From the NCBI GenBank assembly GCA_016711045.1, contig JADJTT010000006.1, forward strand, positions 124,001 to 188,000: a DNA stretch of 64,000 nt, written 5' to 3'. Positions 57,773 through 64,000 of this stretch are shown here, in pieces. Source of the DNA: Saprospirales bacterium. Its GTDB lineage: Bacteria; Bacteroidota; Bacteroidia; Chitinophagales; Saprospiraceae. Under the pieces are notes generated by a model. The model did no database searches and had not been told where the DNA came from. It saw only the letters and a list, made by a program, of their open reading frames with translations. A program made the position numbers and the translations under genes. Positions within the stretch are counted from its first letter, which is position 1. Every line of letters begins with the position of its first letter.

Positions 57773-57880
57773 GCGGCTGTGCCGCCATGAATAATTACGT
57801 TGGATCGATGCTTTTTTGAGCGCCTCAGGCGCTCAAAAAAGCATCGATCCAACATAAAATATTTTCGTCGCCGAAGGCGG
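57773..57880. repeat. Three hairpins in a row, the central one with a 26-bp perfect stem
   Basis: Central arms 57799-57824 and 57828-57853 are exact complements around TCA. Flanking small hairpins: GCGGC-tgt-GCCGC (57773-57785) and CGCC-gaa-GGCG (57870-57880). They fill most of the 297-bp gap between recX and the peptide gene. No gene is seen in 57747-58043. Confidence 0.85.
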
Positions 57881-57975
57881 CGAGCCATGCTGAATAGTAA
57901 ACACACTGTATTTATTGAAAAATCAGAAAACTGACTTTAATGAAAATCTGTTTTACTTCTTAGGAAGAGAAGGGT

Positions 57976-57983
57976 TATATTTG
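57976..57983 (+). promoter_or_regulatory. Bacteroidota -7 element for the double-glycine peptide gene
   Basis: TATATTTG, exact, with TTTT at 57951-57954 (21-nt spacing) in the -33 place. Its position supports the start at 58044 rather than the in-frame start at 57915. Confidence 0.6.
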
Positions 57984-58043
57984 AAAAGTGGAAGTAGTGT
58001 TTGTGAATTCCATGCGTTGAAAAAGGTTGAAAAAAGGAATGAT

Positions 58044-58262
58044 ATGGCAAAGGAGAAAAAGACATTGAAGAAATTTGAGGCGGTGGCCTTGCCCAAAGAA
58101 AAGGCACAACAGATCAAAGGTGGGTACCGGGATCTCTCGGCTTTTCCGCGCACCGATCCCGCTCCTTCGTTTGTGGGGTGGGGCGAAGTAGAGATTCGTA
58201 AACCTGTATCTGTATTTGCAGGTCTTACGTCCGGGCCTCCTGCTCCGGGCAGCGGGCGTTAA
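58044..58262 (+). CDS. Small double-glycine leader peptide, RiPP/bacteriocin precursor-like
   Basis: 72 residues from ATG 58044. The N-terminal 27 residues are a charged leader MAKEKKTLKKFEAVALPKEK followed by AQQIKGG, ending in Gly-Gly (26-27), as in natural-product precursors of Bacteroidota. The 45-residue remainder (YRDLSAFPRTDPAPSFVGWG and beyond) has no cysteine, few Ser/Thr and a Gly/Pro-rich end. No maturation enzyme or peptidase-containing ABC exporter is adjacent. The stop TAA overlaps the stop of the convergent helical-repeat gene. A RiPP role is inferred from the leader alone; it may instead be a small exported or regulatory peptide. Confidence 0.65.
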   Translation: MAKEKKTLKKFEAVALPKEKAQQIKGGYRDLSAFPRTDPAPSFVGWGEVEIRKPVSVFAGLTSGPPAPGSGR

Positions 58263-59794
58263 GCCGGACTACGCTGTCGAAGTCGTACCACATCCCCAAA
58301 GGGAATTTGGCGGATATGGCTCTCCACCCAGGCCTGAATGTCGAACAGATCGAGCATCGGGCGTTCGGAGGGCTTATCGTACAAGCTTTCCAATTGTGTT
58401 TGCAACAATTGGAAAGCTTTTTTTTCTTCGCCTTTATCCACTGCCCGAGTGGAGGCTTTTATGAATTGCAGCACAGCTCGTTCGTACTCGAACATGCGCT
58501 CCTCTTTCTGGAGAAACCGCTGGGTCGAACGGATGAGTGACTCGAGCAGCAATGTATTTCCCATCTCGAAATGGATGATGAGGTTGAGGATACGCGCTAC
58601 GCTCTGGAGGTCTTTACGCTCTATATTTCCCGATAGCGACAACCATTCATTCAGGTAGGCCAGCGCCTGCTCATAATTGCCGATGCCAAAATAGATGTAG
58701 AAATATTGGTAGTAAAACGTGTTCTTGCGAAAGAACGAATCACTGAAGCGCTGCACTTCTTCCTGGTGTTCCTCCAGCGCGTGCAAGCCCTCCTCGAAAT
58801 CGCCCTGGGCAATGGATAACCCAAACTTATTCATGTAGTACTGCCGGTGGATCTTGAGCTCGTCATCCGGGGTGTTGGGGCGTATCTGTTTGAATTTCTT
58901 CAACACCGCTCTCAATTCTTCAATCTTTTGGAGGTAGCCGCAACTCAGAGCCATATTGCTGAGTGCGGAGATATATTCCGATACGTCTTCCCGCAATAGG
59001 TCGGGGCGCTCCTCCATCAGCCCGATCAGGGCGCGGTTGAGTTCATAGAACCGGGGGTAGTCTTTACGGGCATAACTGGCTACCGACAGGATCCGGTAGT
59101 AGTAGATTCGTGCCTGATGAGAAGTGGCCAGGTCAATGTGCTGAAGCTGTGGGTGTTCAAGGAGCTCTTCGATATAGCGGGTCTGCTCCTCCCGCCGCAT
59201 GGAAGCATCTTTGCGCAGGCTGGTTAGCAATTGGAGAAATATGTTCCGGTAAGTGGCCAGGTTGTCCAGCTGCGTTAAATATTCCCGTTCCTCCCGCTCG
59301 ATACGCGCCAATTCAGCGTCCAGAAAGGCTATGTCGGTTCGGGCGTACGCGATTTGCTTTTCCCAGTTGACCACCTCCACCATGGAGGTGAAGTGCTCGT
59401 ATTGCCAGGCAATTTTGCGAACCTTGTTCAGCGAATAGAGTGCATCCTCATACCGCGAACGCCGAAAGAGCGCACGAACGCCCAATAGCATGGATTTTAT
59501 GCGGTAGTCGGCAGAGGTTTTTTCATCGTAGGCCTGCAGGCTTTTCAATACCCATTCGAATAGATAACTTTTCAGTTCAGAGTATTTCCGGCTCTCGATC
59601 GATTCCGATCCATATATTGCCTGCTTCAACTCCTCTTCGTCAAACTCGGTTTGTTGTTCAATGGCTTCAAATAACCGCAGGTACTTGTTGTCTCCTCCCT
59701 TTCCTTCCCGTGCAAATAACTTGAAATACCGTTTTTCACTCCCCGTTAGCGAGTGGATGAGGTTGAAAAGCCGGTCAGAAGGCGTCTTTGGCAT
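58259..59794 (-). CDS. Helical-repeat protein, paralogue of the gene at 49297
   Basis: 511 residues from ATG 59794; a longer frame to 59827 begins with a non-standard codon. No signal peptide, no enzymatic motif. N-terminal ~90 residues (DRLFNLIHSLTGSEKRYFKL, then NKYLRLFEAIEQQTEFDEEE and KYSELKSYLFEWVLKSLQAY) share layout with the protein at 49297. The rest is helical repeats (TPR-like), for example YEDALYSLNKVRKIAWQYEH and YEQALAYLNEWLSLSGNIER. Function unknown. It is convergent with the double-glycine peptide, overlapping by four bases at the stops. Confidence 0.75.
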   Translation of the reverse strand: MPKTPSDRLFNLIHSLTGSEKRYFKLFAREGKGGDNKYLRLFEAIEQQTEFDEEELKQAIYGSESIESRKYSELKSYLFEWVLKSLQAYDEKTSADYRIKSMLLGVRALFRRSRYEDALYSLNKVRKIAWQYEHFTSMVEVVNWEKQIAYARTDIAFLDAELARIEREEREYLTQLDNLATYRNIFLQLLTSLRKDASMRREEQTRYIEELLEHPQLQHIDLATSHQARIYYYRILSVASYARKDYPRFYELNRALIGLMEERPDLLREDVSEYISALSNMALSCGYLQKIEELRAVLKKFKQIRPNTPDDELKIHRQYYMNKFGLSIAQGDFEEGLHALEEHQEEVQRFSDSFFRKNTFYYQYFYIYFGIGNYEQALAYLNEWLSLSGNIERKDLQSVARILNLIIHFEMGNTLLLESLIRSTQRFLQKEERMFEYERAVLQFIKASTRAVDKGEEKKAFQLLQTQLESLYDKPSERPMLDLFDIQAWVESHIRQIPFGDVVRLRQRSPA

Positions 59795-59827
59795 GAAAAA
59801 GCATTTAGGAATCTGACTTATCGCCAA

Positions 59828-61432
59828 TTACAATATCGAATAATCCACAAAACTCTTCTTATTCGGGTAATCGGTAGTGAAGTGCAACCCCCTGCTTTCA
59901 GTGCGCATATTTGCGGAGCGGGTAATGAGGTAGGCGATGGTGACCAGATTGCGCAATTCGCACAATTGGGGCGAAATCGAGGTGGTGTTGTAAAGGGACT
60001 CGATCTCCTTGTAGAGCAGATAAAGACGGTCGTTGGCACGCTTGAGCCGCACATTGGAGCGGACGATCCCCACGTAATAGCTCATCGCGTCCTTGAGTTC
60101 TTTCATGCTCTGGGTGATGAGGACCATCTCCTCGGGATCGGTAGTGCCTCGGGCATCCCATTCCGGAATACCGGTCTGAATGGATAAATGGTCGATTTTG
60201 GGCAAAATGTCCTCCACGATTCGGTGGGCGAAGACCAGTCCTTCCAGCAAGGAGTTGGAAGCCAGGCGGTTGGCCCCGTGCAGGCCCGTGCAAGTGCATT
60301 CGCCACAGGCATACAGGCGTAGTACGGAGGTACGCCCCATTTCATCCGTGCGCACTCCGCCGCACATATAATGGCAAGCGGGGGTGACCGGTATGTAATC
60401 TTTCATGGGGTCGATGCCGATGGACATGCACTTTTCATAAATATTGGGAAAATGATTCAGGAACCCTTCCTTGTCCAGGTGGGTACAGTCGAGGTACATG
60501 CAATCTTCTCCTCGCTGTTTCATCTCCCGGTCGATAGCACGGGCCACGATGTCGCGGGGCGCTAAAGACCCCCGGGTATCGTATTTCTTCATAAATTCTT
60601 CCCCCTCCCGCGTGCGCAGGATGCCCCCAAAGCCACGGACCGCTTCCGAGATCAGGAAGGACGGATTTTCGCCGGCGGTATTATACAGGCTGGTGGGATG
60701 AAACTGCACAAATTCCATATTCTCTACCAGCGCTTTCGCCCGGTAAGCCATGGCAATCCCGTCACCGGTAGCGATAGAGGGATTGGTCGTGTTTTTGTAT
60801 ACCTGCCCGGCGCCGCCTGTTGCCAGGACGGTTGTTTTTGCCAAAATGGTCTCTATGCCGCCTGTGCGCTTGTCGAGTACATAGGCGCCGTAGCATTCGA
60901 TGCCAGGCGTGACCCGGGTGATCGAATAGCCCATGTGGTGTTGGGTAAGAAGGTCGATGGCGAAAAAATGCTCATGAAATTCGACATTGGGATATCGGTC
61001 CATTTCTTCCAACAGCGTACGTTGGATCTCCCAACCGGTGATGTCTTTGTAGTGGAGGATGCGATTTTCCGAGTGGCCACCTTCCCTGCCGAGGTCGTAT
61101 TGGTCTTCTGCCTTTTTTTTTTCAAAACGGGCCCCCCAGGTGATGATCTCTTTGACGCGCTCCGGACCTTCGTGGACGACGATATCCACAATTTTTTCAT
61201 TGCAGAGGCCATCACCCGCATCAAGCGTATCTTCAATGTGTTTTTGATAGGAATCTTGTTTTTTATCCCATACCGCCGCTACGCCGCCCTGTGCCCAGGC
61301 CGTGTTGCTTTCATTTTCATTGGTCTTGGTCAGCACGGTGATATGGAGGTCGGGCCGGGCTTTGGCGAGTTTGATGGCGGTGGTGAGGCCGGCGACGCCA
61401 GCGCCAAGTATGAGGACATCGGTTTGTTGCAT
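59828..61432 (-). CDS. nadB: L-aspartate oxidase
   Basis: 534 residues. FAD flavoprotein that makes iminoaspartate for NAD synthesis. Visible: LILGAGVAGLTTAIKLAKA (FAD Rossmann), NTAWAQGGVAAVW, FVQFHPTSLY, ISEAVRGFGGIL, PRDIVARAIDREM and LYACGECTCTGLHGANRLAS with SLLEGLVFAHR. Full family length. nadA and nadC are not in the window. An exact TACATTTG promoter element lies 26 nt upstream. It is divergent from the glycosyltransferase at 61505. Confidence 0.93.
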   Translation of the reverse strand: MQQTDVLILGAGVAGLTTAIKLAKARPDLHITVLTKTNENESNTAWAQGGVAAVWDKKQDSYQKHIEDTLDAGDGLCNEKIVDIVVHEGPERVKEIITWGARFEKKKAEDQYDLGREGGHSENRILHYKDITGWEIQRTLLEEMDRYPNVEFHEHFFAIDLLTQHHMGYSITRVTPGIECYGAYVLDKRTGGIETILAKTTVLATGGAGQVYKNTTNPSIATGDGIAMAYRAKALVENMEFVQFHPTSLYNTAGENPSFLISEAVRGFGGILRTREGEEFMKKYDTRGSLAPRDIVARAIDREMKQRGEDCMYLDCTHLDKEGFLNHFPNIYEKCMSIGIDPMKDYIPVTPACHYMCGGVRTDEMGRTSVLRLYACGECTCTGLHGANRLASNSLLEGLVFAHRIVEDILPKIDHLSIQTGIPEWDARGTTDPEEMVLITQSMKELKDAMSYYVGIVRSNVRLKRANDRLYLLYKEIESLYNTTSISPQLCELRNLVTIAYLITRSANMRTESRGLHFTTDYPNKKSFVDYSIL

Positions 61433-61457
61433 GGAAAAGAAATTTTTTATGGGTAAA

Positions 61458-61465
61458 CAAATGTA
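61458..61465 (-). promoter_or_regulatory. Bacteroidota -7 element of nadB
   Basis: Minus strand TACATTTG, exact, 26 nt from the nadB ATG at 61432. Confidence 0.55.
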
Positions 61466-61504
61466 CTATTTTCACCCACAGAGATGTAATACCTGTCGAT
61501 TATT

Positions 61505-62641
61505 ATGCAAATAGCCGTCAATGCCCGCTTCCTGCTTCCCGGCAAACTGGAGGGGATCGGTTGGTACACTTACGAGGTAGTACGCCGAATGGCTGCCGCA
61601 CATCCGGAAGATACCTTTTTGGCTGTTGTTCGACCGTCCGTTCGACGAGCATTTTCGCTTTGGATCGAACGTTCATTTGCAGGTGGTATTGCCCCCGGCA
61701 AGACATCCATTGCTTTGGCTGGCCTGGTTTGAATGGAGCATCCCCGGGTTTTGAAACGCATTGGCGCAGACGTATTTCTGTCGACCGATAATTATTGCTC
61801 TTTGTGTGCACATACCCCGACGGCAATGGTGTTGCACGATATTGCCTATGCCCATTTTCCACAGCATATTCCCTGGCTTTCGAGGCAGTATTACCGCTAC
61901 TTTGTGCCCCGGTACCTGAATCGTGCCGAGCAGGTCATTACGGTTTCGGAGTTTTCGCGCAAAGACCTCGTCCAAACTTTGGGCATATCACCGGAGAAAA
62001 TACAAGTGGGCTATAATGGGCCAAGGGACGTGTTTCAACCCTTGCCGGAAGCGCAGCAGCAGGCGATCCGGGCGCAGTATTCTGAAGGGAAGCCTTACTT
62101 TCTGTACATTGGCGCTATTCATCCCCGAAAAAACGTGCACCGACTGATCCGGGCCTTCGATCGGTTTAAAGCACAGACTGGTGCGCCTCATCAATTATTG
62201 CTGGCCGGCCGGTGGGCCTGGCAAACAGGGGAGGTGCGTACAGCCTATGAGGCTGCCAGGCATAAAGAATCTATTCGTTTCCTCGGGTATGTAGATGACG
62301 AATTGCTGGCCTCGGTATTGGGCGCTGCTTTTGCCCTGACCTACGTCTCCTTATGGGAAGGCTTTGGCCTGCCGGTATTGGAAGCGTTGTATGCCGAAGT
62401 GCCGGTCATCTTTGCCTATGCAACCTCTCTGCCGGAAGTCGCCGGACCAGCAGGATTAGGGGTTGACCCCGAATCGGAGGAAGCAATCGCATCTGCCATG
62501 CATCATCTGGTGGAAAATAAAAGTCTTGGCCCGGCACTGGTGGAGAAAGGTCGTCGACAACGCACCCGGTTTAGTTGGGATCAGACGGCGGAAGTGGTAT
62601 ATAATGTGTTGGAGAAAATTAGTCACCCGGTCACTCAATAA
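61505..62641 (+). pseudogene. GT4-type glycosyltransferase broken by two nearby indels
   Basis: Three frames make one protein of about 378 residues: IAVNARFLLPGKLEGIGWYT and VVRRMAAAHPEDT, then WLLFDRPFDEHFRFGSNVHL in a second frame, then PRVLKRIGADVFLSTDNY and onward. The switches are at the T5 run 61616-61620 (one T too many) and the C4 run 61742-61745 (one C too few). The intact C-terminal part has YLYIGAIHPRKNVHRLIR, FLGYVDDELLASVL and SLWEGFGLPVLEAL (nucleotide-sugar Glu). It ends in the repeat-like ISHPVTQ, where the codons AGTCACCCGGTCACT are the GTCACCCGG family word. Homopolymer error or recent decay. Confidence 0.85.
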
Positions 62642-63804
62642 CTCATTTTCACCCTCAGAAACACCGCCTGAATAGGACTCCTGAATGTCTTCCCTTCTTT
62701 CTCTAAGGCGATTTGTCCTACTAAATCTATATCCCAATTTTCGGCGATGGAATAGGTGATCGTCGGGTTAAGAAAGGTGGCATGCACCTTGGAAGGGCTA
62801 TAGATCAATGCCAGTCCGCCATTGAGCAAGGGCGTAATGGGGTACCCGCCTTGCAGGAAGATCGAGTATTTGTAAGGGTATAAATTTTTGGCAGAAAGGG
62901 CAAAGTCGAAGAGGCTGGCCAGGCTGCCATCGGTGGCGCCGTTGGAGTTGAACAGGAAGCCGCTACTGAGGTAGAGCGATTTTCCGGTCATATAATCAAC
63001 TCCTATCGTGGCGGCAATGCTGCCGCTTTTTTTCTTTTCCAGGGGCTGGAAATAGGTGAATTCCCCTTTGAACCCTGCCCCTTTGATGTTGCCTGCCCAA
63101 CCGCCTCCGAGCGCCAGTTCGTTTTCTACCAATCCCCCCAGCACCTGGAAGTCGTACCCGCCGGTATTAAAGCGCCACATCCCTGCGATCACGGCAGCCT
63201 CAATGCTATCGGCCATTTTGGCGGCCACCTCTATACTGGAGGCGAAACCGGTGTAGTAACGTACCCGGAGTGCATCTGACCCGGGCCGTTCTTCATAATC
63301 GAAATCCGTAAAAGAAAAGGCATTGAAGATGTCGTTGGGATTCCATACCGTGCTGATACCCCAGTTGATGCGCTGTCGCCCCAGCCGCAATTCCCAATTG
63401 CCCTTTATCCACTCCAAGTACAGGCGGTCGATCATGGCGTGGTAGGCCAGCCCTTTGTCGTTGCTCTTCCCGATGGAAAGGTCGAAATAGTCGTTGGCGG
63501 TATCCAGCCCGTCGATCATAGACTGGGTAGAAAGATCGCCCCAAAACAGGCGATTCCGGAAATCGACCTTGAATAACAAACTGGGAGCTACCTGCCACTT
63601 TACGTTGATCCGGTTGTGAATCTGGTTTTGATCGTAAATAAAAATATCGCCCAGGGTCGATTTGGCATTGAAGACAAACACGGTCTGAAGGTCTTTCACG
63701 TAGCCGTCAATCGTGAGTTTTGGGGGGGCTTCCGGTTGAGAAAACGCCATTGTTGCACTGAAAAATAGTGCGGCGATAGTCAGCGTTGTTGCGTTTAGGT
63801 TCAT
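62635..63804 (-). CDS. Outer-membrane beta-barrel protein, porin/DUF1302-like
   Basis: 389 residues. Signal peptide 1-22 (FSATMAFSQ). Barrel strands throughout, with the phrase RLGRQRINWGISTVWNPNDI that matches GNQIVTWGRTDGFNPTNCIT of the porin at 25098-26443; the C-terminus is VKMSY, aromatic. The two are paralogues. It follows the ABC ATPase gene by 20 nt on the same strand, so it is likely the outer-membrane part of that export system. Its 3' end overlaps the convergent glycosyltransferase by 7 nt. Confidence 0.78.
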   Translation of the reverse strand: MNLNATTLTIAALFFSATMAFSQPEAPPKLTIDGYVKDLQTVFVFNAKSTLGDIFIYDQNQIHNRINVKWQVAPSLLFKVDFRNRLFWGDLSTQSMIDGLDTANDYFDLSIGKSNDKGLAYHAMIDRLYLEWIKGNWELRLGRQRINWGISTVWNPNDIFNAFSFTDFDYEERPGSDALRVRYYTGFASSIEVAAKMADSIEAAVIAGMWRFNTGGYDFQVLGGLVENELALGGGWAGNIKGAGFKGEFTYFQPLEKKKSGSIAATIGVDYMTGKSLYLSSGFLFNSNGATDGSLASLFDFALSAKNLYPYKYSIFLQGGYPITPLLNGGLALIYSPSKVHATFLNPTITYSIAENWDIDLVGQIALEKEGKTFRSPIQAVFLRVKMSY

Positions 63805-63824
63805 TGTCTAGCATTCTATAAAGC

Positions 63825-64000
63825 TCACTTTTCGGGATTCTGCAACTCATCCGTCGCAATCTTTCCATCCACGAGTGTAATGACCCGGTGTGCCCGGTCG
63901 ATGACGCGCTGGTCATGGGTGGAGAAGACAAAGGTGATGCCTTCTTCGTGATTGAGGCGCGCCATGATATCGAGCAGGTTTTCGGTCGATTTGGAGTCGA
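63825..64000 (-). CDS. ABC transporter ATP-binding protein, LolD-like (5' part outside)
   Basis: Only the last ~58 residues are in the window: DSKSTENLLDIMARLN, then GITFVFSTHDQRVI (H-loop His) and a C-terminal IATDELQNPEK. The stop is TGA at 63825-63827. The wording fits the LolD/MacB ATPase group, which partners an FtsX-like permease for lipoprotein or substrate export to the outer membrane. The Walker motifs are beyond the edge. It is followed by the porin-like gene at 62635. Confidence 0.8.
   Translation of the reverse strand, partial: DSKSTENLLDIMARLNHEEGITFVFSTHDQRVIDRAHRVITLVDGKIATDELQNPEK

Noticed and set aside
57915..58043. Longer version of the double-glycine peptide (43 extra residues)
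   Set aside because: The promoter element at 57976 lies inside this stretch, and the leader begins at ATG 58044.
61561..61791. Separate small gene within the glycosyltransferase
   Set aside because: It is an out-of-frame reading of the frameshifted glycosyltransferase.

Overview
This 64 kb window looks like chromosomal DNA from a Bacteroidota bacterium, most plausibly a Lewinella/Saprospira-type member (inference). Visible support: three secreted proteins with C-terminal type IX secretion sorting domains; many copies of the Bacteroidota promoter hexamer-like element TAnnTTTG in front of genes; Bacteroidota-typical forms of PurF, arginine decarboxylase, DUF3127, DUF2141 and membrane-anchored AraC regulators. 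GC is near 50 percent. I see no phage, insertion sequence, CRISPR or plasmid functions. Most of the window is housekeeping and envelope genes in short operons.

Layout. 1-5.5 kb: a GT39-type membrane glycosyltransferase (cut by the window start) behind arginine decarboxylase, an Nfu iron-sulfur scaffold, and an ECF sigma factor with a small anti-sigma-like partner. 5.6-16.7 kb: kynureninase, Ogt, a T9SS protein, hemolysin III, tRNA-Phe, a stand-alone histidinol-phosphatase, a methionine-type aminotransferase, PurF, an outer-membrane barrel and Lgt. 16.7-26.4 kb: MtaB (frameshifted), a dienelactone hydrolase, a CHAP-like lipoprotein without its cysteine, an acyltransferase, then a tightly overlapping operon of porin (frameshifted), MMPL/RND transporter, LolA-like protein and DUF2141. 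26.8-34.5 kb: AraC regulator, M28 peptidase, CotH protein, ProC operon. 34.5-40.2 kb: GH47 mannosidase and an SGNH / carbamoyltransferase / DUF5989 / SxtJ / M74-like peptidase operon. 40.2-50.7 kb: PEP carboxylase, UvrB, O-methyltransferase, EamA, peroxiredoxin, ClpS-Aat, a dockerin-bearing T9SS protein and a helical-repeat protein. 50.7-64 kb: oxidoreductase, M23 peptidase, Bcp, DUF3127, ArsC-like, mevalonate kinase, Atl, TrpF-like, RecX, a double-glycine leader peptide convergent with a second helical-repeat protein, NadB, a frameshifted glycosyltransferase, an outer-membrane protein and the tail of an ABC ATPase.

Functional themes. NAD/tryptophan metabolism (KynU, NadB, TrpF-like); envelope lipid/lipoprotein traffic (Lgt, MMPL-LolA-porin, ABC ATPase plus outer-membrane protein); N-degron proteolysis (ClpS-Aat); DNA repair (Ogt, Atl, UvrB, RecX); peroxide defence (two peroxiredoxins). 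Several proteins have lost the catalytic cysteine or metal ligands of their families.

The most unusual DNA-level property is the intergenic space. It holds more than fifteen near-perfect hairpins or nested inverted repeats with stems of 12-29 bp, in recognisable sequence families that recur in different gaps and often run into stop codons. The most interesting candidate genes are a cysteine-free double-glycine leader peptide at 58044-58262 that shares its stop codon with a convergent helical-repeat gene, and the SxtJ-type carbamoyltransferase operon whose transferase reads through the whole next gene. Three genes are broken by single-base indels (two of the four sites lie in clear homopolymer runs), so assembly error must be considered.
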